A program made the translations under genes and the position numbers. DNA of 64,000 nt from Alphaproteobacteria bacterium (lineage in GTDB: Bacteria > Pseudomonadota > Alphaproteobacteria > Reyranellales > Reyranellaceae): positions 80,959-144,958 of the forward strand of contig JAFKFK010000017.1 of the NCBI GenBank assembly GCA_017307275.1, written 5' to 3'. Positions 36,307-46,245 of this stretch are shown here, in pieces; position 1 is the stretch's first letter, and each line of letters opens with the position of its first letter. A model generated the notes under the pieces. The model had not been told where the DNA came from. It saw nothing but the letters and a program-made list of their open reading frames with translations, and did not search any database.

Positions 36307-37524
36307 TTATGCCAGGGCGGGCCGGACGATCGGCTCGTCCCGGATGGGGAAGTGCAAGAGGGCGGCGACGCCGCCCGCCGCGGCCGTCGCAAGCCAGATC
36401 GGGTCGAAGGATCCGGTCTGCTCGAACAGCCAGCCGCCGCTCCAGGCTCCCAGGAACGCGCCGATCTGGTGGTTGAGGAAGCAAAGGCCGAACAGCATGC
36501 CGAGATTGCCCGTGCCGAAGATGCGCGCGATCAGACCGCTGGTGAGCGGCACCGTGCCGAGCCCGAGCAGGCCCAGAACGCCGGCAAAGGCCAAGGCGAC
36601 GAACTCGGTCTTGGGCAGGAACACCAGGGCCACGATGGCCAGTCCGCGCGCGATGTAGATCCAGGCCAGCACGAGCTGCGGGCGGTACCAGGTCCCGAGC
36701 AATCCACAGATCCAACTTCCCAGCGCATTGCAGCCGCCGAACACCGCGAGCGCGGCCGCGCCGAGCGCGACGGGCAGATGGCAGGTGACAAGATAGCTCG
36801 GGAAGTGCACGGCGAAGAAAGCGAGCTGGAAGCCGCAGGTGAAGAAGCCGAGGGTGAGCAGGATGTAGCCGCGGTGGCTGACGGCCTCCTTGAGGGCCTC
36901 GCCGAAGGAGACTTCGCGCTTGAGCGACAGCGGCGCCTGCAAGGCCCGACGGTCGGTGCCGAGAAAGACGAAGGCCAGCGGTGCGGAGATCACCATTGCC
37001 AAAGCGAGGCTGAGGAGGGCGGCGCCTACGCCGTTCGCTTCGATCATGAACTGCGTTGCAGGCACGACGATGGCGCCGCCGATGGAACCGATGGCGCTCG
37101 CCGTTCCCATCATCGCCGTCCGACGCTCCGGTGGGGCAGCTCGCCCGACAGCGGCCAGCACCGTGCCGTAGCTCGTGCAGCTAAGGCCGATACCGACCAG
37201 CACGCCCGTGCCGACCATGGCGGGCCAAAGACCGGGCAGTGTCGCGGTCAGGGCAAGACCCAGCGCATAGGCGATGGCGCCCGCAATGACGACGGGCGCG
37301 GCGCCGTATCGGTCGGCAATTGCGCCCGCGACCGGCTGCGCCAATCCCCAGACGAGGTTGTGGAGCGCAATCGCCAGCGCGAACATCGAGAGCGACAGGC
37401 CCCATTCCATCGAGGCAGGCCCCAGGATAAGGCCATAGCTCTGGCGAATGCCCATGGCGACCGACATGATCACCGCACCCGCGACGATCGTCAGGTACAC
37501 ACCGCGCGATACTCGAGAAGTCAT
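36307..37524 (-). CDS. Major facilitator superfamily transporter
   Basis: A 405-residue inner-membrane transporter with about 12 hydrophobic helices. The first half contains ADRYGAAPVVIAGAIAYALG, the usual loop 2-3 region, and GIRQSYGLILGPASMEWG, seen in oxalate/formate-like and related MFS carriers. A long cytoplasmic loop near the centre (DRRALQAPLSLKREVSFGEA) separates the halves. The ATG at 37524 with GGAG six bases before it is preferred over an upstream TTG at 37539. It is convergent with the giant autotransporter (9 bases between stops), and the LysR gene lies directly upstream on the same strand, a plausible regulator. The substrate is unknown. Confidence 0.9.
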   Translation of the reverse strand: MTSRVSRGVYLTIVAGAVIMSVAMGIRQSYGLILGPASMEWGLSLSMFALAIALHNLVWGLAQPVAGAIADRYGAAPVVIAGAIAYALGLALTATLPGLWPAMVGTGVLVGIGLSCTSYGTVLAAVGRAAPPERRTAMMGTASAIGSIGGAIVVPATQFMIEANGVGAALLSLALAMVISAPLAFVFLGTDRRALQAPLSLKREVSFGEALKEAVSHRGYILLTLGFFTCGFQLAFFAVHFPSYLVTCHLPVALGAAALAVFGGCNALGSWICGLLGTWYRPQLVLAWIYIARGLAIVALVFLPKTEFVALAFAGVLGLLGLGTVPLTSGLIARIFGTGNLGMLFGLCFLNHQIGAFLGAWSGGWLFEQTGSFDPIWLATAAAGGVAALLHFPIRDEPIVRPALA

Positions 37525-37606
37525 TGTGCGCTCCGACAAGGGGGAGCACAGAAGTGTCTCCTCCCGTCATCGCGAACAAACGAAAACCCGTTACGCCGCG
37601 TGAGCG

Positions 37607-38521
37607 CTAGTCACTCGTGCGATGCGGATCGAGCGGCTGGAATTCGGACAGCAGCCAGCGCCGGAAGGCCACGACCTCCGGCCGCTTCATCGTGTCGGGC
37701 AGGCCCACGAACCAGTACCCCGTCTTGGCGACGACGACGGGATCGCAGAATCTGACGAGCTTGCCGGCGTCGAGTTCGGAGCGGGCAAAGGGCAGCCGGC
37801 CGATCGCGACGCCCAGGCCGCGGCAGGCGGCATCGAGGGCCATGTCGATCGTGTCCACCGTCAAGCTGCGCTGCGCGTCGATGGTGCCAAGGCCGCTGCC
37901 GCGCACCCATGCCGCCCAATCGTCGGAGGCGCTGGTCAGATGAATGAGCGGCGCTGCACGCAGGCGCGCCACGGGATCGGCGATCCTGGCGAGCGACTTC
38001 AAAAAGTCGGGCGAGCAGACGGGCACGAGTTCTTCCGAGAGGAGGAGGGTCGCTTCGAGATCGGGCCAGTTGCCGGTGCCCATGCGAATGGCGAGATCGA
38101 CGCCATCGTTGGGAAAGTCGACCTGCCGGTGATTGGTGTCGATGGCGATGCTGATGTCGGCGTGCAGTCGGCGGAAGGCCGCCAATCGCGGCAGCAGCAG
38201 GCGGCTTCCGAAGGCGGGCGCGACGCTGAGGGACAAGCCGCGTCGTGCCGGCCGTCCGGGCACGCGTTCGCTGGCGGTAGCCAGAAGCGCCAATGCCTGA
38301 CGGATAGAAGGCAAGTAGGCTTCGCCGGCCTCCGTCAATGTCAGCCGCTTCGTACCGCGAACGAAGAGGGGAACGCCCAGCCACTCCTCAAGCGATTGAA
38401 CGCCCTTGCTGATGGCGCTGGGCGTCACCGCGAGCTCTACCGACGCCAGCTTGAAGCTCTGGAGGCGGCCGGCGGCTTCGAACAAGCGCAAGGTGCTGAG
38501 AGGCGGGAGTCGGAGGGCCAT
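37607..38521 (-). CDS. LysR family transcriptional regulator, GcvA-like
   Basis: A 304-residue regulator. The N-terminal winged helix is PPLSTLRLFEAAGRLQSFKL, ELAVTPSAISKGVQSLEEWL, then FVRGTKRLTLTEAGEAYLP, the arrangement of GcvA-type LysR proteins. The rest is the periplasmic-binding-protein-like effector domain (RGLSLSVAPAFGSRLLLPRL; DGVDLAIRMGTGNWPDLEAT). It lies 82 bases upstream of the MFS gene in the same direction. The effector is unknown. Confidence 0.92.
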   Translation of the reverse strand: MALRLPPLSTLRLFEAAGRLQSFKLASVELAVTPSAISKGVQSLEEWLGVPLFVRGTKRLTLTEAGEAYLPSIRQALALLATASERVPGRPARRGLSLSVAPAFGSRLLLPRLAAFRRLHADISIAIDTNHRQVDFPNDGVDLAIRMGTGNWPDLEATLLLSEELVPVCSPDFLKSLARIADPVARLRAAPLIHLTSASDDWAAWVRGSGLGTIDAQRSLTVDTIDMALDAACRGLGVAIGRLPFARSELDAGKLVRFCDPVVVAKTGYWFVGLPDTMKRPEVVAFRRWLLSEFQPLDPHRTSD

Positions 38522-38577
38522 GGGGCGACAGTAGCAAGTGCCCGACAGTCCTACGCAGGGGTGAGTCGATGAAATCT

Positions 38578-38595
38578 GCTCATCCCTGGATGAGC
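38578..38595 (-). terminator. Small hairpin downstream of pbpC
   Basis: A 7-bp perfect stem, GCTCATC (38578-38584) with GATGAGC (38589-38595), has a 4-base loop. It lies 15 bases after the pbpC stop codon and in the leader of the LysR gene. On the minus strand it is followed by AGATTTCATC, only weakly T-rich. Confidence 0.4.
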
Positions 38596-38609
38596 GGCAC
38601 TACGGCGGG

Positions 38610-40655
38610 TCAGCGCCTTTCGATGCGCACCGTCACTGCGCTGGAGCGGCCGGCTTCGTCGACCACGGCGAGACGGACAAGGCCCGCGCCATCGGGTACC
38701 CATCGCGTGCCGTCGAGGGGCCGTCCATCGACCAGCCAGCGCAACTTGCCCTGGCCGCCGAGCGCGTTCAGCGACACGGCCTCGCGCGCCGCCACCTCGA
38801 TGCGGGCATCGGCCGGCGGATAGGCGATGCGCGGGCCGCCATTCGCATCGGTCGTCGGCCCCAGCGTGCGCATGCGCGGCGGCAGCTCGCGATAGGAGGC
38901 GACCTTGATCGTGTCGATCGGCGCGGGGCGGGCGCGATTGTCCTCGCCGGGCAGGCGGCCGAACGCCTTGAACAGGATGGGCAATGCCGAGAGGCGGCCG
39001 AGCTGGCCGGGCCGCGGCGTGCCGTCGGCGTGGCCGACCCAGACCACGACCGTCCAGTTGGCGCTGTAGCCCGCGGCCCAGGCGTCGCGATAGCCGGCGG
39101 ACGTTCCCGTCTTGAAGGCGATGCGGCGATCACGCAGCGCGACGGGCAGGGAGGCGAAGCCTTCCGGCAGCGGCGCGTCGGCCAGCACATCGCCGACATA
39201 CCAGGTGGCGGCAGAACCCAGCAGTTTCACCGGCACCGGCTTGGGTTGATCGCGCCTGATCTGCGGGAGCGCGAAGCGGCCTTCGTTGGCGAGGCCCATG
39301 TAGAGGCCCGCCATTTCGAGCGGAGACACCGTTGCGCTGCCGAGCGCAACGCCCAGCGAGTTGCCGGTATCGCCCGGTGGCAGGCCCGGCTGCACGCCGG
39401 CCTGACGCAAGGTCGAGAGGAACCGCAATGGCCCGACTTTCTCGAGCGCCAGCACCGCTGGGACGTTCAAGGATTGTTGCAGGGCGCGACGCACGCTGAC
39501 GGCACCCTGATGGTCACGGTCGAAGTTGCGCGGCAGCCAATCGCGGAAGCGCACCGGCACGTCTTCGACCAGCGTGTCGGGGTGTAGGGCGCGGTCGTCG
39601 AAGGCCATGGCGTAAATCAGCGGCTTCAGCGCCGACCCCGGCGAGCGACGCGCGCGCACGAGATCGACCTGTCCGGCGCGGCCGAAGAAATCGTCGCCGC
39701 CCAGCCAGGCCACGACCGTGCCGGTGCGATTGTCGATCGCCAGCATCGCAACCTGGGCCTTGTCGGTGAACTGGCCGCGCTCGTCGCGCAGGAGCTGTGC
39801 CAGCGTGGATTGCAGCTCGTAGCGCAAGGTCGTCGGAACGACCGTGCCCGGCGACTGGCCGGCAAGCCAGGCCGACAGATGCGGCGCCTGCATCGGCAGG
39901 TTGAGCCGCCGGTCGGGCGAGGGCCGGCTGATGGCCATCTCGAACTGCGGCCGGTCGATCACGCTGTGTTCCAACCCACGCTCCAGCACGCGGTCGCGGG
40001 CGCTCTGCGCCAATGCTGGCGCGCGGTCGGGGCGGCGGCGCTCCGGCGATTGGGGGATGGCGACGAGGAGGGCTGCTTCCGCGGCGCTGAGCTGGCGCGG
40101 CTCCTTGCCGAAATAGGCGAGCGACGCGGCGCGCACGCCTTCGAGGTTGCCGCCCATCGGGGCCAGCGTCAGATAGATCGCCAGCACCTCGCGCTTCGAG
40201 TAGCGCCATTCGAGCTGCAGGGCGCGCGCTGACTGGATCAACTTGGTCGTGAAGCTGCGCGATCCCGGCCGCAGTCGAGGTTCGAGCAGGCGGGCAGCCT
40301 GCATGGAAAGCGTCGAGGCGCCGGAGACGACCCGGCCACGCTCGGCGAGCTGCTGGGCGGCGCGAACCGCCGCCAGCGGGTCGATGCCCCAGTGAAGGTC
40401 GAAGCGGCGATCCTCGTAGGCCTTGAGCAGCGAGAGATAGAGCGGATCAACGTCGTCGACCGAGGCCTTGAGCCGCCACTTGCCGTCTTCGGTCGTGAAG
40501 GCACGCAGCAGGCGGCCGTTGGCGTCGACCACCTCGGTCGATCTGTCGAGATAGCGCTGGAGATCGGGCGGAAAGAGCCGGTCGAGCGTCAGCGCCGTCG
40601 CCGCCACGGTCGTGGCAGCAACGGCGAGGCTCGCAAGGAGGCCCTTCAGCTTCAC
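38610..40655 (-). CDS. pbpC: Penicillin-binding protein 1C (transglycosylase/transpeptidase)
   Basis: A 681-residue bifunctional peptidoglycan synthase anchored in the inner membrane by residues ~5-25. The glycosyltransferase domain (~45-215) has the catalytic glutamate E81 in EDRRFDLHWGIDPLAAVRA and GGSTLS-like GASTLSMQAARLLEPR. The transpeptidase domain has S341-A-L-K344 (active serine), S395-L-N397 and K515-T-G517. The C-terminal ~90 residues form the PBP1C-specific domain (RIAYPPADARIEVA, LRWLVDGRPLDG). It starts with GTG, nine bases after the alpha-2-macroglobulin stop. The A2M-pbpC pairing is widespread in Gram-negatives and implies that the cell wall is repaired where invading proteases have been trapped. 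Confidence 0.96.
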   Translation of the reverse strand: MKLKGLLASLAVAATTVAATALTLDRLFPPDLQRYLDRSTEVVDANGRLLRAFTTEDGKWRLKASVDDVDPLYLSLLKAYEDRRFDLHWGIDPLAAVRAAQQLAERGRVVSGASTLSMQAARLLEPRLRPGSRSFTTKLIQSARALQLEWRYSKREVLAIYLTLAPMGGNLEGVRAASLAYFGKEPRQLSAAEAALLVAIPQSPERRRPDRAPALAQSARDRVLERGLEHSVIDRPQFEMAISRPSPDRRLNLPMQAPHLSAWLAGQSPGTVVPTTLRYELQSTLAQLLRDERGQFTDKAQVAMLAIDNRTGTVVAWLGGDDFFGRAGQVDLVRARRSPGSALKPLIYAMAFDDRALHPDTLVEDVPVRFRDWLPRNFDRDHQGAVSVRRALQQSLNVPAVLALEKVGPLRFLSTLRQAGVQPGLPPGDTGNSLGVALGSATVSPLEMAGLYMGLANEGRFALPQIRRDQPKPVPVKLLGSAATWYVGDVLADAPLPEGFASLPVALRDRRIAFKTGTSAGYRDAWAAGYSANWTVVVWVGHADGTPRPGQLGRLSALPILFKAFGRLPGEDNRARPAPIDTIKVASYRELPPRMRTLGPTTDANGGPRIAYPPADARIEVAAREAVSLNALGGQGKLRWLVDGRPLDGTRWVPDGAGLVRLAVVDEAGRSSAVTVRIERR

Positions 40656-40664
40656 GGCGCCGTC

Positions 40665-43600
40665 CTAGCGTGCGGCCGGCGCGATGGTGACGCTGCCCAT
40701 GGCAGTCCGGCCAAAGACGCGCGGGGCGTACATGTCCGAAATGTTGGCCGCGGGCAGGGCGAAGGTGCCGGGCGTTACCGCCCGCACGATGTAGGCGACA
40801 TGGTAGGAGTTGCCGTGCTTCGGCGAACTGTCCCACCAGGTCCGGTAGGGCCGCGTGCCGAGGCTGATCGAGGCAAAGAAACGGTCGTCGCGGGCCTCGG
40901 CGATGCGGGTCTCGCTGAGCTCGGACAGGAAGGAGAAGGACTTCACCGTCTCCTCGTTCAGCACCGCTTCGATCTCGAAACCGGCCGGCAGCAGATCGAG
41001 CAGCGCGACCTCGTGATAGCCGCCTTCGAGGTTGCGGCCGCTGATCGAGACGATCAGCCGGTCGTTCTGGCGCACGCTATTGAGCCGGGCAGGCTCGCCG
41101 CCCAGCGTGTAGTAGCGCCGCTCGACGCTCAGGCCCTGAGTCGCCGCCGGCTGCGGATCGAGCGGCACGCCGCGCGCCGTCACCTGCATCCAGATCGGCC
41201 GCTCGCCGTCGTTCTTCAGGCGAAGGCCGCGCGCGATCGTGGCGGCGTCGGGGTTGATCACCACCGGCTCCGCCGCAGCCTTCTTGGCCTCGCCATCGAC
41301 CGAGTATGCGAGTTCGCCACCGGCGCTCATCGCGCGGGCAGCCAGCACCAGCCAAGCCTGTTCCTGTGTGGTGGTGTAGTCGATGCGCGACGCCATGCGC
41401 TCGCCGACCAGGCTCGTCACTTCGGTCAGCGCCTCGCGACCGCCGGCCTCGACGGCGAGCGTCAGCAGCGCGGCACGGTTGCGCAGCGGCGAGCCGTAAT
41501 AGTCGGAGGGATCGCGCTCGTCGATGTGCTGACGGGCCATCGTGAAGGCGAGGCGGGCGCGGCCCGGTTCGCCGACCTGGTTCAACGCTGCGGCCAGCAT
41601 CGCCCAGCCGAGGCCGCCCCTCATTTCGGCGGCCTTCGTGTCCTGGAAGTAGCGAAGCCTCCCGGGATCGGCGAGGCCCGACTTGGCCAGCACGTACCAG
41701 GCATAGGCCTGGGCGTTGGGCGAGAACTTGTCGGCGTTGCGGTTCAGCCAGGTGAGGCCACGCTGCAGCGACACGGCGGGCACCGCCATCTGCTGCTGGT
41801 TGGCGCGTACCAGGAAGTCGAGCACGTAGGCCTGCAGCCACTCCGCTGCCGGCGTCGCCTGCGGCCCCCACATACCGAACGAGCCGTCGATGATCTGCAT
41901 GTCGACGATGCGGTAGATCGCGTCCTGCACGCGGTCGGAGATGCGCGGATCGGCAGGCCCGTAACCCAGCAGCGCCACGTTGTTGTAGTAGAGCAGCGGC
42001 AGGGCGCGGCTGGTGGTCTGCTCGACGCAGCCGAAGGGATACTTGTCGAGCGCGCGCAGCAGGGCCGCCACGTCGATGCCCGGGATGCGGGTGAGCGATG
42101 TGCTGACCTGTGCCGTTCCCGGCGCGAAAGTCGCCGTGACGTTCCGGTCGAGCGTCAGTTCGCGGCCCGGCTGGAGCTGCGAGACCGTGTCGACGGCGCT
42201 GGGCGTCTGCGCTGCCCGGACCTGGATTTCCCATTCGCGGCGCACCGCGAAGTTGCCGGGACCCTGGACCGCGACCGTCACCTTGCCAATGCCGGTATCG
42301 CCGGCCCGCAGGTTCCAGGTCATGAGCTCGCGCTGGTTGGCGGCGAGCCGCTTGGTCTCGCCGACGGGCCGCTCCAGCGAGACGGCACCGGTGGCTTCAA
42401 GGGTCAGGCGATAGTCGCCGGCCTGACCATCGACATTGTGCAGCGACAAGGCCACCCGTCCTACGTCCTTCGGGGCGAGGAAGCGCGGCAGCACGACGTC
42501 GGCGGTGACGGCATCGCGCACGAATAGCCGCTGTTCGGACGAGCCGACGCGGGTCTTCTCGTAAGCGACCGCCATCAGGCGGAGCTGGCCCACGAAGTCG
42601 GGGATCTCGAGAGCGATCTTGGCTTCACCCTTGTCATCGAGCTTCACCGGGCCGCTGAACAGCGCCACCGTGCGCGTCGGCACGATGTCGAGGCCGCCGA
42701 TATCACCGGAATCGCCGCCGACCCGGATCTGGCCGAGATCGTCGGCGCGCGTGTCGAGCAGACGGCCATAGTCGTCGCGCATGGCGATGCCGAGCTGACG
42801 CTTGCCGAAGTAGTAGTCGGCAGGTTTCGGCGTCTTGAAGCGCGTAAGCTGGAGGATGCCCTCGTCAACCGCAGCGAGGGTGACGAACGCCTCCTGCCCA
42901 CCGGCGAGGTTGGAGACCTTGATCGGCACCTCGATACGCTGCCGCGGCGTCACCTTTTCCGGCGTGCCGATCTGAAGGGCGAGGGTACGCAGGCCGGGAT
43001 CGAGTGCCAGCCAGGCCGTGCCGATGGCACGGGTCGGCGTGCGTTCCGCGGGCGCGGAGAGCGGCCGCCACGCCGTCACCAGAGCATAGGCGCCGGCGCC
43101 CCATTCGGCTTTTACCGGGATTTCGACCGTGACGCCGCCGGCGGGCACCTGCACCGACTGGGTCGAGACGATGCGGTCCGTGGCGATGGCGATCATCGCT
43201 TCGCCGGCAAACGGCGCGTCGATGCGCAGGCGCGCATTCTCGCCGGGCTTGTAGTTCTGCTTGTCGCTGGCGACGCGCAGCGTGTCGGGCGTCTCCTCGG
43301 CGTTGGTGCCGCCGTACCAGCCGACATAGAAGACGAGGCTGGTCGTCGTGTTCTTGTCGTTGTCGATCACCGTCAGGCGGTGCTCGCCCCAGCTCAGCCG
43401 CTGGGTAAGCCGCGTCGGCGCATCGGCCTTGAGCGTGATCTTGTCGGCCGTCACCAACCGGGTATTGGGCGTCGACTGCCAGCGCCAGCGACCATCCACC
43501 TGATACCACTGGTAGCCGTAGCGAATGCTCTCGATGCGATACTCGACGTTCGGACGCGCGATCTGCTTGCCCGTGTCGTCGACCGCGACGATGTCGAACT

Positions 43601-45638
43601 CGTTGTCTACACCCTCACGCGAGTAGCGACCCTCGAAGGTGGGGCTGATGCCGATATAGGTGTCGCGCGAGCGGACGGGCACGGTCTTGTCGGCCTTGGT
43701 GGCGCGGCCGCCACCGGGCTCGAAGACGCGAACCTGGACCTGGGCGCGCAACGGGAGGACGGTGTCCTTGATCTGGTCGCCACCCCATTCGAGGCGCGAC
43801 TTGCCGGCCTGGTCGGTTTCCGGGCCCTTCAGTTCGATGAAGGGCGGTTCGAACTTGGAGCGCTCCTCGTCCGGGCCAAATGTGTATTTGGCGAAGGCTG
43901 GGAAGGGCTGCGCATCGACCGTCACGCGCATGTCGGCCTCGACCGCGAGGTCGGCCGCCGGCGCGCCGTAGAGGAAATCGGCCTGGACGTCGAAGGCATT
44001 GAGCCGGCCGGTACGCAGGATCTCGGCCTGCGAGGACACCTCGACCTTGAGCTTCTCCGGGACAAAATCCTCGACCGAGAACTCGACGCGGCCGACCGGC
44101 GCTGCCTTGGGATCGATGTGAGCCGCCGCCGACCAGCGGCCGCGCCGCGAAGATTTCGGCAGGTCGATGGTCTGATAGAGCGCGCCCGAGCCCTGCAGGG
44201 CATGGGTGAAGCGCGTGAACTCGCTGCCGTCCGGCCGCTTCACGATCAGGGTGACCGGCATGTTGGCCAGCGCATTGCCGCTGTCGTCGCGGACCATGGT
44301 CATGAGCTGCACGGTCTCGCCGGGCCGGTAGACGCCGCGTTCGGTGTAGAGGAAGGCATCGACCGGGCCAGGCTGGGCACGGCCATCGACGCCGCGATCC
44401 GACAGATCGAATGCAGACTTGGTGAGTTCGAGGCGCGAGAAGTCCTTGCGGGCGGCATCCTGCGCCATGACGGCGACCGGCTCGGCGGCGCCGCGGCCCT
44501 TTAGCAGGCCCGCCGGGAAGGAGGCGCGGCCATCCTCCGCCGTGATGGCCTTGCCGAGCGGTTCGTTGCCGCGCGACAGCACCACGACTTCGACGCCGGC
44601 CATCGGCTGGGCGGTCTGCAGCGAGCGGGCAAAGACGTTCAGCCCGTCGTCGCCTGTGAAGCTCGTGAGGCCGATATCGGTATCGATTACCCACATGCCG
44701 GCGGCGACGCCGTCATTGTCCTCGTCGTCGTAGCTGCGGGCCGGTGGCTTGGCGGCATTCCAGACCACGACGAAATAGGCGCCGGGCTTCCAGTCCTTGA
44801 CGGTCTCGCGGATCGGGAAGGCGGTCACGACGGCCTGGTTGGCCACGTTGCGCACTTCCATCGTGCCGCTCCACTGCTCGGCGCCATTGCTGCCGTTCAG
44901 CCAGCTCATCAGCGACCACGGTTCGGTGATCGGCTCCGATCCGGGGAAGCCGACATCGTAGTAGCGATCGGCGGAGAAGCGATCGATGCCGCGCTCGTTC
45001 ACGCGATAGACCGAGATGGCGACCTTGGAGACGTTAATGCTGGTGACCGGGAGGCCCGCAGCACTGCCGCGCGGCAGGATGAAGCCCTTGCCTGGCAAGG
45101 TCACGACGGCGGGACGGGCGCCGAGCGCCACGGTCACGACCTGTTCGTCCTTCAGCTTCTCGCCATCGCGGCCGGGTAGGCCGGCGAGCAGCTTCACCTC
45201 GTAGTCCTGGCCGTAGGAGAGACCCGCGATGCACAGGCGATCGTCGACGACGCGGACGGCGGTGCGGGCCTCGGGCGAGAGACGGACATAGTCGCCGTAC
45301 TTCACGTCGCCGGTGGCCAGCTGCTTGTTGAAGGACAGGCACGCTTCGGCTTCGGCGCGGCTGCTGTCGACGCTGTAGCGGCGATAAGCGAAGCCATCGC
45401 CGGCGAGCGCCGGAGGCTGCGCGATCGGCGTCGGCGCGGCGTTGGCGGGCGTCGGTGCCGCAGGGGTAGAGGCAGGCTTGGGGGTGGCGGGTGCCGGTGT
45501 GCCGGGTGTCGTCGTCGCTGCGGTGCGCGGCGGTGTGGGACGGTCGACCGAATCGCCCGGCCTGCCGATCAAGTATCCCGCAATGCCAGAGCCCAGCATC
45601 AGGGCCACGACCAAGGCAGCCAGCGTCGAACGATTCAT
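40665..45638 (-). CDS. Bacterial alpha-2-macroglobulin (protease trap), YfhM-like
   Basis: A 1,657-residue periplasmic protein that traps attacking proteases. An N-terminal helix (STLAALVVALMLGSGIAGYL) is followed by a Pro/Thr/Ala-rich linker (~30-75), then macroglobulin domains (TERGVYRPGETVQLMTMVRD; RSRDTYIGISPTFEGRYSRE), a bait-region-like stretch and the alpha-2-macroglobulin central domain (IDVLPTRTVALFSG-like). The thioester motif C1204-V-E-Q1207 sits in YPFGCVEQTTSRALPLLYYN, so covalent capture is possible. The first helix has no lipobox cysteine, unlike the E. coli lipoprotein ECAM, so anchoring is probably by an uncleaved signal helix. It is the first gene of a two-gene operon with pbpC and is divergent from the DUF1489 gene across 161 bases. 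Confidence 0.95.
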   Translation of the reverse strand: MNRSTLAALVVALMLGSGIAGYLIGRPGDSVDRPTPPRTAATTTPGTPAPATPKPASTPAAPTPANAAPTPIAQPPALAGDGFAYRRYSVDSSRAEAEACLSFNKQLATGDVKYGDYVRLSPEARTAVRVVDDRLCIAGLSYGQDYEVKLLAGLPGRDGEKLKDEQVVTVALGARPAVVTLPGKGFILPRGSAAGLPVTSINVSKVAISVYRVNERGIDRFSADRYYDVGFPGSEPITEPWSLMSWLNGSNGAEQWSGTMEVRNVANQAVVTAFPIRETVKDWKPGAYFVVVWNAAKPPARSYDDEDNDGVAAGMWVIDTDIGLTSFTGDDGLNVFARSLQTAQPMAGVEVVVLSRGNEPLGKAITAEDGRASFPAGLLKGRGAAEPVAVMAQDAARKDFSRLELTKSAFDLSDRGVDGRAQPGPVDAFLYTERGVYRPGETVQLMTMVRDDSGNALANMPVTLIVKRPDGSEFTRFTHALQGSGALYQTIDLPKSSRRGRWSAAAHIDPKAAPVGRVEFSVEDFVPEKLKVEVSSQAEILRTGRLNAFDVQADFLYGAPAADLAVEADMRVTVDAQPFPAFAKYTFGPDEERSKFEPPFIELKGPETDQAGKSRLEWGGDQIKDTVLPLRAQVQVRVFEPGGGRATKADKTVPVRSRDTYIGISPTFEGRYSREGVDNEFDIVAVDDTGKQIARPNVEYRIESIRYGYQWYQVDGRWRWQSTPNTRLVTADKITLKADAPTRLTQRLSWGEHRLTVIDNDKNTTTSLVFYVGWYGGTNAEETPDTLRVASDKQNYKPGENARLRIDAPFAGEAMIAIATDRIVSTQSVQVPAGGVTVEIPVKAEWGAGAYALVTAWRPLSAPAERTPTRAIGTAWLALDPGLRTLALQIGTPEKVTPRQRIEVPIKVSNLAGGQEAFVTLAAVDEGILQLTRFKTPKPADYYFGKRQLGIAMRDDYGRLLDTRADDLGQIRVGGDSGDIGGLDIVPTRTVALFSGPVKLDDKGEAKIALEIPDFVGQLRLMAVAYEKTRVGSSEQRLFVRDAVTADVVLPRFLAPKDVGRVALSLHNVDGQAGDYRLTLEATGAVSLERPVGETKRLAANQRELMTWNLRAGDTGIGKVTVAVQGPGNFAVRREWEIQVRAAQTPSAVDTVSQLQPGRELTLDRNVTATFAPGTAQVSTSLTRIPGIDVAALLRALDKYPFGCVEQTTSRALPLLYYNNVALLGYGPADPRISDRVQDAIYRIVDMQIIDGSFGMWGPQATPAAEWLQAYVLDFLVRANQQQMAVPAVSLQRGLTWLNRNADKFSPNAQAYAWYVLAKSGLADPGRLRYFQDTKAAEMRGGLGWAMLAAALNQVGEPGRARLAFTMARQHIDERDPSDYYGSPLRNRAALLTLAVEAGGREALTEVTSLVGERMASRIDYTTTQEQAWLVLAARAMSAGGELAYSVDGEAKKAAAEPVVINPDAATIARGLRLKNDGERPIWMQVTARGVPLDPQPAATQGLSVERRYYTLGGEPARLNSVRQNDRLIVSISGRNLEGGYHEVALLDLLPAGFEIEAVLNEETVKSFSFLSELSETRIAEARDDRFFASISLGTRPYRTWWDSSPKHGNSYHVAYIVRAVTPGTFALPAANISDMYAPRVFGRTAMGSVTIAPAAR

Positions 45639-45799
45639 AAGGAACCCCCGCCAAAAAGCGCCAGACCATAGACCGTGGATTGTGCAAACTCTGTGGAGTC
45701 TGATGGCCGGTCCGCAATTCTTGCAGGCTGTGGCGAGAAGGTCACGCTGTGGATATGCAAGGCTTGAGCAGGGGACACCTGCCGTACTAAGCGCGAGCC

Positions 45800-46231
45800 A
45801 TGGCGTTGCATCTCATCAAGCTCGCGGTCGGCGTCGACGATCTTCCGCACATGAAGAAACTCCAGGCCGCCCGTCGCAAGCAGCGCCGTCAGTCGCCGCG
45901 TTCGCCGCACTGGGTCTATACGCGCAACACGCCGCGCCGCGCCGAGGAGCTGCTGGAGGGCGGTTCGCTCTACTGGGTCGTGCGCGGCGTCATCCGTTGC
46001 CGGCAGGAATTGGTCGGCTTCGAAGAGGATGTCGACGACGAGGACGGCAAGAAGTACTGCAAGATCAAGGTTAAACGCACTTTGATCCAGACGGCGCCGC
46101 GCGCCTGCAAGGCGTTCCAGGGATGGCGCTATCTCGAACCGGAGCGCGCGCCGCCCGACCTCTCGCAAGGCGACACAGCCGACATGCCGGCTGAAATGGC
46201 AGCGGAACTGAAACGACTTGGATTGCTCTAG
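45800..46231 (+). CDS. DUF1489 family protein
   Basis: A 143-residue cytosolic protein of a family common in alphaproteobacteria and of unknown function. Conserved features are HLIKLAVGVDDLPHM at the start, SPHWVYTRNTPRRAEELLEG in the middle, SLYWVVRGVIRCRQ, and RTLIQTAPRACKAFQGWRYL. It is basic in the first third and acidic around EEDVDDEDGKK. It is a single-gene unit, convergent with the MotB-like gene (14 bases between stops). Confidence 0.9.
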   Translation: MALHLIKLAVGVDDLPHMKKLQAARRKQRRQSPRSPHWVYTRNTPRRAEELLEGGSLYWVVRGVIRCRQELVGFEEDVDDEDGKKYCKIKVKRTLIQTAPRACKAFQGWRYLEPERAPPDLSQGDTADMPAEMAAELKRLGLL

Positions 46232-46245
46232 CTGATGCCGACGGA

